Source of the DNA: Bacteroidota bacterium
GTDB taxonomy: Bacteria > Bacteroidota > Bacteroidia > NS11-12g > UBA955
NCBI GenBank assembly: GCA_030682255.1
Contig: JAUXOK010000024.1
Location: 1-64,000, forward strand
DNA: 64,000 nucleotides
Direction: 5' to 3'
Numbering within the stretch: position 1 is the stretch's first letter; each line of letters starts with the position of its first letter. The notes below the pieces were generated by a model, which worked only from the letters and a program-made list of their open reading frames with translations, was not told the origin of the DNA and did no database searches. A program made the translations under genes and the position numbers. Positions 34,606-43,957 of the stretch are shown piece by piece.

Positions 34606-36225
34606 ATGAAATACACAATTATTTTAAGCTTCTTTTTAAATTTACTGAGCCTAAATGCACAAAACTTAATCTACACTTGGAGTGCCGTAGATGATTTTAA
34701 TAAAGATGAGGAAATTTCAGAGGTATTGTCAATGGATAACAACCACACCTTTATTTATAAAAAAACTGGAAATAATCCCAACGCCTATCACATGATTGAA
34801 AAGTATGACAACAACCTTAAACTAATATATTCTGCAGAAGGAGTAATGGAAGTTAAAAGTCCAAAAGATCATGTTGGTTTTTTGAAATACAAAGTTTGTA
34901 ATGGAAAAGCTTTAGCATTTTTTTTTCATTATATAAACGAATCTAGAACCTATAGAATTATTGCTAAAACAATCGATGACAAAGGTAAATTTAGTGAAGA
35001 AATTGAAATTGGCAAAACTGTTATTGAGAAATTTTATAGATCACCAACTTATCGTTTTGCAGTATCACCTGATGGTTCTAAAATTGGCATCATTGGCGTA
35101 TTTCCATTTGAAAAAGAAACCAATGAAAAATGGCATGTGATGGTTTATGAAGTAAATGGGTTGAAAAAGATAATTGAAAAAGACATGGATAGTGGTATTC
35201 CTAATGAGAGAAATGAACACAATGCTTTGACTATTACAAACAGTGGCTGTTTGCAAATATTCAAAAAATGGGATGCAAAAAAAGAAGGTGAATTTGCTAC
35301 TTATGTAACCATTAAAACAGATGGAAAACTAAGCCGTACGGATATAAACTTTGACAAAAAAGCTATTTCATGGTACAAATCATTTGTAAATAAAGCTGGA
35401 CATTCTACAGTTGTTGGCTTTTTAAACCCTGATGACAAAAATTGGTTGAGATTATCTCATTACTACTATGTGAGTGTTGATGAAAATGGGAAAATCGTAA
35501 AAAACATAGTAGATTATTTAGGTGAAAAAGTTTTTAGTAATGTTTATACAGGGAGCAAAGGCAGTAAACTGGATAATGATTTAAACAGTGATTACATTTT
35601 TACTGATTTTTTAGAAAATGACAAAGGAGAATTATCGTTGTTTATCGAGAAATATACTCAATCAAGCAAATCTACCCCTAATACCGACCCTACAAAGATG
35701 ATTGAAGATTTTAGTAAAAAACACCAAGCAAGTATTGTTCTACATCTAGACATTGATGGTAAAACCAAATGGGTAGGTTATTTTGATAAAACCCAAGAAT
35801 ACAGAACACAGAGAAGGTATAAATTTTGGGGAGGTATGTTACCTATATATAACAATGATAATTTATTTTTAATATGGAATAACATTAATTTTCCTGATGT
35901 TCCTGTAAAAACTGTTGGGTTAAGCAGACCAGGTTGGAGAGATGCCAGTGGCAATGTACACACGCTGGAAGAATATGGTTCAAGAATGGTTCACCCGACA
36001 TGCTTGAGTGGTTTTGATGGCAATGGCTCATTGATGTTCCAAGACCAGCCTGTTAAAAACGCTATTCCTTTGATTGAAATGTATAAAGATGCGATTTTTA
36101 ATGTCACATTCAATAGCAAAATTTTTGGACGATTTGGAAATCAATTGTTATTGATAATGGAAATGCCCGCAGGACCTGAACAAGGAGCCAGTAAATATCA
36201 GTTGTGTAAGATAACTGTTAACTAA
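34606..36225 (+). CDS. Secreted hypothetical protein, 539 residues
   Basis: Signal peptide MKYTIILSFFLNLLSLNAQN. The mature protein is rich in strands with repeated KIGIIGVF-, IVLHLDIDGKTKWVGYF- and LFLIWNNINFP-like blades, which suggests a beta-propeller or similar repeat fold. I do not recognise a named family. No T9SS sorting domain is visible at the C-terminus (MEMPAGPEQGASKYQLCKIT). Probably co-transcribed with the preceding gene. Confidence 0.72.
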   Translation: MKYTIILSFFLNLLSLNAQNLIYTWSAVDDFNKDEEISEVLSMDNNHTFIYKKTGNNPNAYHMIEKYDNNLKLIYSAEGVMEVKSPKDHVGFLKYKVCNGKALAFFFHYINESRTYRIIAKTIDDKGKFSEEIEIGKTVIEKFYRSPTYRFAVSPDGSKIGIIGVFPFEKETNEKWHVMVYEVNGLKKIIEKDMDSGIPNERNEHNALTITNSGCLQIFKKWDAKKEGEFATYVTIKTDGKLSRTDINFDKKAISWYKSFVNKAGHSTVVGFLNPDDKNWLRLSHYYYVSVDENGKIVKNIVDYLGEKVFSNVYTGSKGSKLDNDLNSDYIFTDFLENDKGELSLFIEKYTQSSKSTPNTDPTKMIEDFSKKHQASIVLHLDIDGKTKWVGYFDKTQEYRTQRRYKFWGGMLPIYNNDNLFLIWNNINFPDVPVKTVGLSRPGWRDASGNVHTLEEYGSRMVHPTCLSGFDGNGSLMFQDQPVKNAIPLIEMYKDAIFNVTFNSKIFGRFGNQLLLIMEMPAGPEQGASKYQLCKITVN

Positions 36226-36333
36226 TGAGATAAAATTAAATTTAAAAAATATCAAATCAACAATACAACAAATTAAACAACAAATAAAATGAACACAAAG
36301 TCTCATAATTACAATTTTAAAAAAATAATAAAA

Positions 36334-37287
36334 ATGAATAAAAAAACAATTTACACAATTTTCATGGTATCTATTTCTTTTGTTATGAATGCTCAACAAG
36401 ATATAACATTCAATACCATTTCTTTTCAAGGTCTTACACAAGGAAAAATGAAATATTATTATTCAACAAATAATGTTAATCCGAATCCTATTACAGCAGG
36501 TAATGGCGTGACATGGGATTTTACAACATTAACTGCAGCTGCTGGAGATACATTGATAAGAGCTAATGGCGGAAGTACCTCAGCTTATCAATTTGATTTT
36601 CCTAGTTCTAATTATATTGTCAATGAAAATAATCCAAAGACATCAAGTGTGAAGGTTCTTCATTATCAACAAAAAATTAATATGTTTTTGTACGATGGTT
36701 ATGTCGATGTTACATTTGGCGCTGAAAAATATATATCAAGTCAACAACTTCTGAAATTTCCATTTAAATTTAACGAAAAATTTACCGATAGATATGCGGC
36801 TTCAGATGGTATATACATCAATGCCGTTGTGCAATATGATGGATTTGGAACATTAAAACTACCGAGTGGAACATTCTCTAATGTTTTTAGAACAGTATCC
36901 AAAGATTCAATATCTCCAACTAAAGTATTTTTTACATACAAATGGTTTAATTCAACTTACGAGCTATTAACAATTAAAAAGGAAACTAGTAGCACTTATG
37001 TTCAATATTACCACAAACCAGGTGCTCCAACAACTTCTTTAGACAACATAGATAATAAAGTAATAACAACAATTTACCCTAACCCAAGCAATGGCGAAAT
37101 TAATATAGAAACAAATTTTATATTGGGGAATGCTGAATTAGAAGTTTTCAATCAAATTGGCAGGAATATAATCAAGCAAAACTTAACAGAAAAAAACACT
37201 ATTATAAAACTAGAAGAACCTGGAATATACTTAGTTAAAATAAAACATCAAAACAATGTTTATTGCAATAAAGTAATTATAAACTAA
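36334..37287 (+). CDS. T9SS type A sorting-domain protein
   Basis: A protein of 317 residues starting at ATG 36334 (MNKKTIYTIFMVSISFVMNA, a signal peptide). The upstream in-frame ATG at 36289 would bury the signal. The mature part resembles small secreted Bacteroidota proteins (NGVTWDFTTLTAAAGDTLIR). The last 75 residues are a type A sorting domain (TTIYPNPSNGEINIET, LEVFNQIGRNIIK, GIYLVKIKHQNN). Function beyond secretion is unknown. Confidence 0.85.
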   Translation: MNKKTIYTIFMVSISFVMNAQQDITFNTISFQGLTQGKMKYYYSTNNVNPNPITAGNGVTWDFTTLTAAAGDTLIRANGGSTSAYQFDFPSSNYIVNENNPKTSSVKVLHYQQKINMFLYDGYVDVTFGAEKYISSQQLLKFPFKFNEKFTDRYAASDGIYINAVVQYDGFGTLKLPSGTFSNVFRTVSKDSISPTKVFFTYKWFNSTYELLTIKKETSSTYVQYYHKPGAPTTSLDNIDNKVITTIYPNPSNGEINIETNFILGNAELEVFNQIGRNIIKQNLTEKNTIIKLEEPGIYLVKIKHQNNVYCNKVIIN

Positions 37288-37428
37288 AAAAAAGTTTTGT
37301 CAAAATATAGTAAAACATGTGAGATTTAAAAGTCAAGAGATTATAGCTTAAGTCTAGTTTGGGCTCTAAAATAATAACCAATCTTTGTATTAAAAATAGA
37401 ACTTGAAACGATTATTTTAAATTTTTAA

Positions 37429-37635
37429 GAAAATAAAGCTATTCAAAATATTTTAAATCAAGTAGATTGTGTTGGAATTAGAATTTATTACGCACAAGAC
37501 ACAAACAATTCACCTAAATTAGTAATTGTTGGAGTAAAAGCAAATCAAGACGATTTTTATAATGGTTTGATTGCATAATATGGAAAAGCTTGTCCTAATC
37601 TTTGCAGTATAACAAATCCTTTAAATCATCAATGA
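37429..37635 (+). pseudogene. Broken gene of a conserved Bacteroidota small-protein family
   Basis: The frame reads IQNILNQVDCVGIRIYY, then SPKLVIVGVKANQDDFYNG, LIA and a TAA at 37576. It continues after the stop as YGKACPNLCSITNPLNHQ and TGA. This matches a family I know from Bacteroidota genomes (pattern: ILNQ.GC.GIRIYY ... LVLVGVD ... CPP.C ... N). It is N-terminally truncated (upstream stop at 37426) and carries an in-frame stop, so it is a pseudogene. Its final TGA overlaps the ATG of the next gene (ATGA at 37632-37635). Confidence 0.65.
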
Positions 37636-38255
37636 TAATTCAGTATTTAAGTATTTATTCTATCTTAATACCTCTTTTTGTAGGGGTTTTAAGATTTAAA
37701 GTTCTTTTAAAACATCAAAAATATTTTCTTGCATTCTTGTCTTTTTCTGTAATTGTAGAAATAATTTCTAATATTATAAGCCATTATCAAATCAATAATT
37801 TTTTTGTATTTAAGTTTTTTTTAATAATTGACCTTTTATTCTTCACCTATTTATTTGCAAAAAACAAACTTTCTTATTCTTGGTCAACAAATTTCGGGAT
37901 TTTACTTGGATCAATATTGGCAATACTTTATTTTGCTAACTTTTTTATTTATTATGAATTTAATTTCAGTTTGTTATTTTTTACTTCTGCAATTTTATTC
38001 TTAATTATTCAAAGTGGAATTGCTAATTTAATAATTTTTAAAACATTTGAATTTTTGCCTTATAAAAGTAGTTTTTTTTGGATAGCTAGTGCAAGGATTT
38101 TATATTACTTATTTATATTGTTTATTTTTGTGTATCCAAGCATAGTTCGAGATAGTTTTAATATAAAAATATTTGATTATGCTTTTATGTTAATTAATGC
38201 ATTTGCTAATATTTCTTTAAATTTGTTTTATTCGAAAAGCTTATTATGCAAATAG
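37632..38255 (+). CDS. Seven-helix membrane protein of a split sensor system
   Basis: 207 residues from ATG 37632, with about seven hydrophobic helices in a protein that is otherwise nearly all membrane (helices near 8-24, 32-50, 58-74, 85-104, 110-130, 142-165 and 170-200). A TTG at 37602 is an alternative start inside the pseudogene. It overlaps the kinase gene by 10 nt. Function is inferred: the membrane input or ligand-sensing half of the following kinase, which has only one helix of its own. Transport is an alternative. Confidence 0.75.
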   Translation: MIIQYLSIYSILIPLFVGVLRFKVLLKHQKYFLAFLSFSVIVEIISNIISHYQINNFFVFKFFLIIDLLFFTYLFAKNKLSYSWSTNFGILLGSILAILYFANFFIYYEFNFSLLFFTSAILFLIIQSGIANLIIFKTFEFLPYKSSFFWIASARILYYLFILFIFVYPSIVRDSFNIKIFDYAFMLINAFANISLNLFYSKSLLCK

Positions 38256-38974
38256 AATCTAATGTATCTTCAATATTAGTATTAGTATTTTCATTAACAC
38301 TATTAATTATGGGCGTATTCTTTACTGTTTTAATTATAATTTATTTTAAAAAAATAAACTTAAAACAAAAAGAGTCTTTAAATAATATATTGATAGGTCA
38401 AGAAAATGAAAGAGAGAGATTATCTAGAGATTTGCATGATGAATTAGGCCCAACCCTTTCAACAATAATATTCACAGTTGATGCTATAAAAACAGATAAT
38501 GAAGAAAATAATAAAAATAAAGAATTAGCCAAAAATCAATTAAAAGAATCGATAGCAAAAGTTAGGCAAATTTCTCATAACTTAACTTCACTATCATTAA
38601 AAAAATATGGGCTTGTAAATGCAATATCTGAATTAATAGACTCAAACAAAAACGGAAATCAAACATTTGTTTTTACAACAAATTGCCAAAATTCAAAATT
38701 CATAAAAGAAAACGAAATACATTTATATAAAATAATACAAGAATTAATCATTAATACTCAAAAACATAGTGAAGCAAATAAAATTATAATTGATTTACAA
38801 AATTATAATAATAAATTTTATTTTGAATATTCAGATGATGGAAATGGGTTTAAAGAACGGTCAATCTTAAACGAGGGAATTGGTATGAAAAACATATATA
38901 CTCGGGTTGGATTAATCAATGCAAAAATTCAAGTAATAGGAGAAAAAGGCTTTAATTTAAAAATAGAATTTTAA
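38246..38974 (+). CDS. Sensor histidine kinase (HisKA_3 type)
   Basis: A 242-residue kinase with one membrane helix (about 8-34), then the HisKA_3 dimer domain with H64 (RERLSRDLHDELGPTLSTI) and a HATPase_c domain: N box IQELIINTQKHSEANKI, G1 DDGNGF, G2 GIGMKNIYTRVGLI. NarX/DegS-like kinases of this kind phosphorylate LuxR-type regulators. It lacks any periplasmic sensor, consistent with input from the 7TM protein. The response regulator begins immediately after its stop. Confidence 0.92.
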   Translation: MQIESNVSSILVLVFSLTLLIMGVFFTVLIIIYFKKINLKQKESLNNILIGQENERERLSRDLHDELGPTLSTIIFTVDAIKTDNEENNKNKELAKNQLKESIAKVRQISHNLTSLSLKKYGLVNAISELIDSNKNGNQTFVFTTNCQNSKFIKENEIHLYKIIQELIINTQKHSEANKIIIDLQNYNNKFYFEYSDDGNGFKERSILNEGIGMKNIYTRVGLINAKIQVIGEKGFNLKIEF

Positions 38975-39640
38975 ATGGAAACAAATAATATAAATTGTTT
39001 AAATGTGATGGTTGTTGACGATCATCCTGTATTCAGAAAAGGTGTAATGAGTCTTTTGTCTAAATTCCCAATAATAAAAACAATTCATGAAGCAGAAAAT
39101 GGACTTCAAGCAATAGAATTATGCCGACTCAATAATATTGATTTTATTTTTCTTGATATCAATATGCCAATTCTAAATGGAGAAGAAGTTGCTAAAGTAT
39201 TAAAAAAAGAATTACCGGAAATTAAAATAGTGATATTATCAATGTTAGATAATAAACGTCAAATTGGTGAATTATTAAAATTAGGGGTTAATGGTTTCAT
39301 TCTAAAAAGCACTGATGAAGAAGAAATGAAAAAAGCGATAGATTTGATACTTGATGGCAATCAATATTTAACACCTGAAGTAAAAGAAAAGTGGATAGAA
39401 TATTTATTAAATTTAAAAAACATTAAAACAGATTTAATAAAACCGATGTTTTCTGACAGGGAAATAGAAATCATGAAGTTATTAGCTGATCAACTAACAA
39501 CTAAGGAAATCTCAGATAAACTATGTATTGCAGAAAGCACAATTAATACTCATAAAAAAAATTTGATGAGTAAAATTGGCACTGATAATTCAATTGGAAT
39601 TGTTATGTTTGCTATTAGAAATGAATATTACATCCCATAA
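38975..39640 (+). CDS. NarL/FixJ-family response regulator
   Basis: A 221-residue regulator: receiver domain with acidic pair D15/D16 (MVVDDHPVF), phosphoacceptor D61 (FIFLDINMP) and K111 (FILKSTD). A LuxR-type HTH follows at about 155-215 (FSDREIEIMKLLADQLTTKE ... STINTHKKNLMSKI). It is the partner of the kinase encoded directly upstream. Targets are unknown; autoregulation of the operon is possible. Confidence 0.94.
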   Translation: METNNINCLNVMVVDDHPVFRKGVMSLLSKFPIIKTIHEAENGLQAIELCRLNNIDFIFLDINMPILNGEEVAKVLKKELPEIKIVILSMLDNKRQIGELLKLGVNGFILKSTDEEEMKKAIDLILDGNQYLTPEVKEKWIEYLLNLKNIKTDLIKPMFSDREIEIMKLLADQLTTKEISDKLCIAESTINTHKKNLMSKIGTDNSIGIVMFAIRNEYYIP

Positions 39641-39662
39641 GATAATTCGATTATATAAACAA

Positions 39663-39712
39663 TTCCGAAAAAATCGGAACAAATTATAGTCCTAACGAAT
39701 ATCCAATATTCG
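39663..39712 (+). repeat. Two adjacent small inverted repeats downstream of the regulator
   Basis: TTCCGA-AAAAA-TCGGAA (39663-39679) and CGAATAT-CCA-ATATTCG (39696-39712). Neither has a T-run, so terminator function is uncertain. The first resembles the CCGAT/ATCGG hairpin at 33459 in its core. Confidence 0.5.
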
Positions 39713-39856
39713 GGATTGCTTAGCATCATTGAACTATTTATTATATCGACATTTACCATAAAGTCTATTTGACTATATTATAACCATAAAATGCATTACT
39801 GAACCAAAGTTAGCAATCACTTTGATTTTGTTTTAAAAATGCGTTGTTTTGCAGGT

Positions 39857-40510
39857 ATGTTAACAAAAGAGCAAATAGCACGTAGAATAGCACTTGAATT
39901 AAAAGATGGATTTTATGTCAATCTTGGTATTGGTATACCCACTTTGGTTGCAAATTATATTCCCGAAGGCGTAGAAGTTATTTTACAAAGCGAAAACGGT
40001 TTGTTAGGCATGGGACCATTTCCTTTTGAAGGCGAAGAAGACGCTGATTTAATCAATGCTGGCAAACAAACCATTACAACCATTCCAGGTTCAGCTTTTT
40101 TTGATAGTGCAATGAGTTTTGGCATGATAAGAGCTGGCAAAGTAGATTTAACAGTTCTAGGCGCTATGGAAGTAAACGACAAAGGCGACATTGCAAATTG
40201 GAAAATACCAGGTAAAATGGTAAAAGGCATGGGTGGCGCTATGGACCTAGTTGCTAGTGCTAAAAACATCATAGTGGCTATGCAACATGTTAACAAAGCT
40301 GGTGAATCCAAACTTCTAAAAGAATGTACACTTCCAATTACAGGTTTAAAATGTGTTAAAAAAGTTGTAACCGAATTAGGTGTATTTAATATCACAGAAA
40401 ATGGTTTTGAAATGATAGAAATAGCACCAGAAGTGAGTGTTGACTATGTGAAAGAAAAAACCGAAGGCAGATTAATCATCAGCCCAAATCTAAAAACTAT
40501 TAGTTTATAA
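39857..40510 (+). CDS. scoB: 3-oxoacid CoA-transferase subunit B
   Basis: 217 residues from ATG 39857 (MLTKEQIARRIALELKDG); the ATG at 39839 adds six unusual residues. It carries GFYVNLGIGIPTLVANYIP and the catalytic glutamate in SENGLLGMGP, then GGAMDLVASAKNIIVAM. Subunit B pairs with subunit A to move CoA from succinyl-CoA to acetoacetate or related acids. Subunit A is not adjacent, so the enzyme is encoded split in this genome. Confidence 0.92.
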   Translation: MLTKEQIARRIALELKDGFYVNLGIGIPTLVANYIPEGVEVILQSENGLLGMGPFPFEGEEDADLINAGKQTITTIPGSAFFDSAMSFGMIRAGKVDLTVLGAMEVNDKGDIANWKIPGKMVKGMGGAMDLVASAKNIIVAMQHVNKAGESKLLKECTLPITGLKCVKKVVTELGVFNITENGFEMIEIAPEVSVDYVKEKTEGRLIISPNLKTISL

Positions 40511-40579
40511 ACATATCCTTTATTTTTTAAATAGTATTTTGTTGAATTAAGTAATTTTGAATTAGTTTTGTTCCCGATT

Positions 40580-41725
40580 ATGAAATTTGGAACCAAAGCT
40601 TTGCATGCAGGCATAGAACCTGACCCAACTACAGGTGCAGTGATGACACCAATCTACCAAACAAGCACATTTGTACAAGAATATCCCGGAAAACATAAAG
40701 GATACGCTTATGCGAGAGGCAAAAATCCGACAAGAACCCAACTCGAAAACAATTTAGCTGCTCTAGAAAATGGCCAACATGCTATTTGTTTTAGCAGTGG
40801 TATGGGTGCTATTGACGCTGTAATAAAACTATTAAAACCCGGAGATGAGGTTATTACTGGCGATGATATATATGGTGGTTCCTACCGCATGTTTTCAAAA
40901 ATATACGAACCATTTGGCATTAAATTCCATTACATCAATTTATATGATGCTAATAATATCCAAGCATATATCAATGAAAACACCAAATTGATATGGGCAG
41001 AAACACCTACAAATCCTACTCTTAAAATCGTAGATATTCAAGCTGTTGCTGCCATTGCCAAATCTAAGAACATAACTTTAGCAATTGACAATACGTTTGC
41101 TTCGCCCTATCTTCAAAACCCTTTGGATTTGGGTGCAGACATCGTTATGCACAGTGCTACAAAATATTTAGGTGGACACAGTGATGTGGTAATGGGTGCT
41201 TTGGTTGTAAACGATAATGATTTATATCAAAAACTCCATTTCATTTTAAACAGTTGTGGTGCAAACCCAGGACCTATGGATAGTTTTTTAGTAATCAGAG
41301 GTATTAAAACTTTACATTTACGCATGAAAGCCCATTGTGAAAATGGTGAAAAAGTGGCATATTTTTTAAAAAATCACCCAAAAATCGGTAAAGTATACTG
41401 GCCAGGATTTGAAGATGCTGCCGGACATGATGTTGCAAAAAAACAAATGCGTGGTTTTGGTGGCATGGTATCATTTACATTAAAAGGAGATGATTTTGAA
41501 GCAGCCATGCGCTTTGCAACCAATGTAGAAATATTCACATTGGCAGAATCTTTAGGAGGTGTAGAAAGTCTGGTAAATCATCCTGCAAGTATGACACATG
41601 CTAGTATTCCAAAAGAAGAAAGAGAAAAAGCTGGAGTAGTTGATGGATTATTAAGATTAAGTGTTGGTGTGGAAGATATCGAAGATCTTTTGAACGACAT
41701 TGAACAAGCTTTAAATCATGTTTAA
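40580..41725 (+). CDS. Cystathionine gamma-synthase/lyase family PLP enzyme
   Basis: 381 residues from ATG 40580 (MKFGTKALHAGIEPD). Signatures are TPIYQTSTFVQ, YARGKNPTRTQLE, CFSSGMGAIDAVIKLL and PLP lysine in MHSATKYLGGHSDV, then SLGGVESLVNHPASMTH. It is a transsulfuration or methionine-gamma-lyase type enzyme. The CGS versus lyase choice is not settled by motifs. It overlaps the next gene by 8 nt. Confidence 0.92.
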   Translation: MKFGTKALHAGIEPDPTTGAVMTPIYQTSTFVQEYPGKHKGYAYARGKNPTRTQLENNLAALENGQHAICFSSGMGAIDAVIKLLKPGDEVITGDDIYGGSYRMFSKIYEPFGIKFHYINLYDANNIQAYINENTKLIWAETPTNPTLKIVDIQAVAAIAKSKNITLAIDNTFASPYLQNPLDLGADIVMHSATKYLGGHSDVVMGALVVNDNDLYQKLHFILNSCGANPGPMDSFLVIRGIKTLHLRMKAHCENGEKVAYFLKNHPKIGKVYWPGFEDAAGHDVAKKQMRGFGGMVSFTLKGDDFEAAMRFATNVEIFTLAESLGGVESLVNHPASMTHASIPKEEREKAGVVDGLLRLSVGVEDIEDLLNDIEQALNHV

Positions 41726-42110
41726 AAACTTAATCCTTATTTTTCTCTTATTCATATTTTTTGTGTCTTGCAACGATACTAAAAATAAGTGCGAAGATGC
41801 CATTTGCACTCAGATTTTTGCTATGGCAACAGTAGAGATAAACAGTAATGACACTTTACAGACCCAATCGTTTTTATTGCCAGAAAAAACCTTACTGCAC
41901 TTTCAAGATGGCACTAATTTATCGTTTAATAATTCTTACATAATTGCAGACGACTCACACTTAAAAATTTTAGGATACAATAACACGCGATCAATTGAAT
42001 TTATTGTTTTGAAAAAAGGAACTGTTGTTCATGTTGACACATTTATTATTGCGACAGATTGTTGCCATATTAGTAAAACCAAAGGATCTGAGGTGATTGA
42101 CTTGAATTAA
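41718..42110 (+). CDS. Hypothetical lipoprotein, 130 residues
   Basis: The gene starts within the last codons of the PLP enzyme. Signal LILIFLLFIFFVSCNDTKNK with Cys about 18. The mature part contains EDAICTQIFAMATVEINS and late cysteines (TDCCHISK). Beta-rich, no family recognised. Translational coupling with a cytosolic sulfur enzyme is notable, but no functional link is evident. Confidence 0.78.
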   Translation: MFKNLILIFLLFIFFVSCNDTKNKCEDAICTQIFAMATVEINSNDTLQTQSFLLPEKTLLHFQDGTNLSFNNSYIIADDSHLKILGYNNTRSIEFIVLKKGTVVHVDTFIIATDCCHISKTKGSEVIDLN

Positions 42111-42256
42111 TTTCAAAAAGTGTAGAATTAGTTTTAAGAATAAAATCTAAAAAACTCCATTTATAATTAACGAATTATATTTAACACTGCAACTTAATAA
42201 CGAAATCAATTATTGAAAGCGTCTTTAATTTTGCAAAGGTAGAAATCCTAAAATCT

Positions 42257-43942
42257 TTACTTAACGTAAAGTAAAGCTAATTTTATTTCACCATAGCTAA
42301 GCTTACCTTTTAGTGCATTAAAAATTGGTGCTAGTTGCACTTTGTTTGCATCCATTTTCTTTTCATTGACAAGTGTTTTAAAAACTTCTTGCACATCGCT
42401 GATTAAAAAAGCATCCGGTTTATATCTTTCTAAATTAATTTCAGGATTGGTTTCTCTAATTTTCACTAAATGACCAATGATAGAATCAACTGCAAGACCA
42501 CGTTCCTCAGCAATTTCTTTCAATGTTCTACCTTGTTCGATAAGTTCTTGTGTTAACTGGTAAGTTGTTTTCTTAAAATTCTTAATCTTATCTTTAAATT
42601 TCGCCTTTTTTATTTCATTTAAATCTGAAATGCCACCAATAGCATCTATAAATGGAATGAATTCTTTTTCTAATTCTTTCAAATCATATTGCTTTTCTAA
42701 TTCATTCGACAATTCTAGAAAACGTTTATCTGCTTTCAATGCCAATTCATCCATCATCAATGTAATTGGATTAAAACCAAGTAAACATAAACTTTCTATA
42801 TTTTTTAATCTACTTAAAGCCACATAACCTTGACCTTTTTCAAATGTTTTTCTTAAATCAATTTCAGCTGCATCCAATGTCATTCCTTGACTTTTATGAA
42901 CAGTAATTGCCCATGCTAAACGCAATGGCACTTGGTTAAAAACAGCTAGTTTTTTACCTTTTTCATCTTCAATTTTCCATTCCTCAGGTTCTGCTTCAAT
43001 TAGTTTACCTGATTTTACTTTTACCATTGGAAAACCATCTTCACTAAAATCAACTACTTCTCCCATCGTGCCATTCATATAATCTTTGTCATAATTATTT
43101 TTGATAAACATGACCTTGGCTCCGATTTTAATTTTTAATTCCTCATCCGTTAAAACTGACTTTTTAAGCATTTGAACCAATGTTTCGTTACCTTTGGTAC
43201 TGGCCATGAATATCTTAGGACTTTTACTTAATGCTGCTAATTGAGCTCTATTCTCTCTGTCAACATCATAATTATGAGTATATAATTTAGTACTTATTAA
43301 TTCACTTGGCTTATTAGTAGATGCATTTTCTAACAAAGCAATTGCATGGTCTGAAACATTGCCAGCTCTCATTTCGTTTAGAATTTGATTGAGACTATTA
43401 TCAGATTGACGGTATTGTTCTGTCAGATAACAGATATTTAACTTAGCTTCTAGCCATGCTTCTGACATAAATGCAAATTTTTCTTTATTTGATTGGATGT
43501 CGCTACCAATTGGTGGTAATTGAAAAAAATCGCCTGCTAAAATCAGTTGTATGCCTCCAAAAGCCAATGAATTTTTTTTAAAAAATTTCAAAACTTGATT
43601 TACTAAATCTAATTGGTTTTTATGGAGCATAGAAATTTCATCTATGATTAAAACTTTTACCAAATCCATTTTATCGGACATGTATTTTTTACCGCCCATA
43701 AACTTAAGATCTACGAGAGATAAAGAATCTTTTACGCCAATTCCAGACCAAGAATGAATGGTCATACCATTCATATGTGTTGCAGCAATTCCTGTAGAAG
43801 CTGTAATTGCAACTGGAACTCTTCTTTCCTTTAAATATTGTATGTATTGATTTAAAACATAAGTTTTACCTGCACCTGCCGAACCAGTTAAAAATACATT
43901 TTTGCCAGCTTTTAATAATGCTAATGCAAACTCTTGATTCAT
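42257..43942 (-). CDS. PIF1-like DNA helicase
   Basis: A 561-residue superfamily 1 helicase: Walker A GSAGAGKT (20-27), HSWSGIGVKD, Walker B LIIDEISMLHKNQ, LAGDFFQLPP, and motif VI-like AWAITVHKSQGMTLDAAEID. The last 110 residues form a helical helix-turn-helix module (LIEQGRTLKEIAEERGLAVD) seen fused to such helicases in Bacteroidota. It is probably involved in DNA replication or repair, including resolving stalled or structured DNA. Confidence 0.93.
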   Translation of the reverse strand: MNQEFALALLKAGKNVFLTGSAGAGKTYVLNQYIQYLKERRVPVAITASTGIAATHMNGMTIHSWSGIGVKDSLSLVDLKFMGGKKYMSDKMDLVKVLIIDEISMLHKNQLDLVNQVLKFFKKNSLAFGGIQLILAGDFFQLPPIGSDIQSNKEKFAFMSEAWLEAKLNICYLTEQYRQSDNSLNQILNEMRAGNVSDHAIALLENASTNKPSELISTKLYTHNYDVDRENRAQLAALSKSPKIFMASTKGNETLVQMLKKSVLTDEELKIKIGAKVMFIKNNYDKDYMNGTMGEVVDFSEDGFPMVKVKSGKLIEAEPEEWKIEDEKGKKLAVFNQVPLRLAWAITVHKSQGMTLDAAEIDLRKTFEKGQGYVALSRLKNIESLCLLGFNPITLMMDELALKADKRFLELSNELEKQYDLKELEKEFIPFIDAIGGISDLNEIKKAKFKDKIKNFKKTTYQLTQELIEQGRTLKEIAEERGLAVDSIIGHLVKIRETNPEINLERYKPDAFLISDVQEVFKTLVNEKKMDANKVQLAPIFNALKGKLSYGEIKLALLYVK

Positions 43943-43957
43943 AGATAATATTAAATC

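Noticed and set aside
36148-36441. Minus-strand 97-residue open frame
   Set aside because: Antisense to the 539-residue gene end and the T9SS cargo gene start; Cys/Phe-rich shadow.
39955-40395. Minus-strand 146-residue open frame
   Set aside because: Shadow of scoB.
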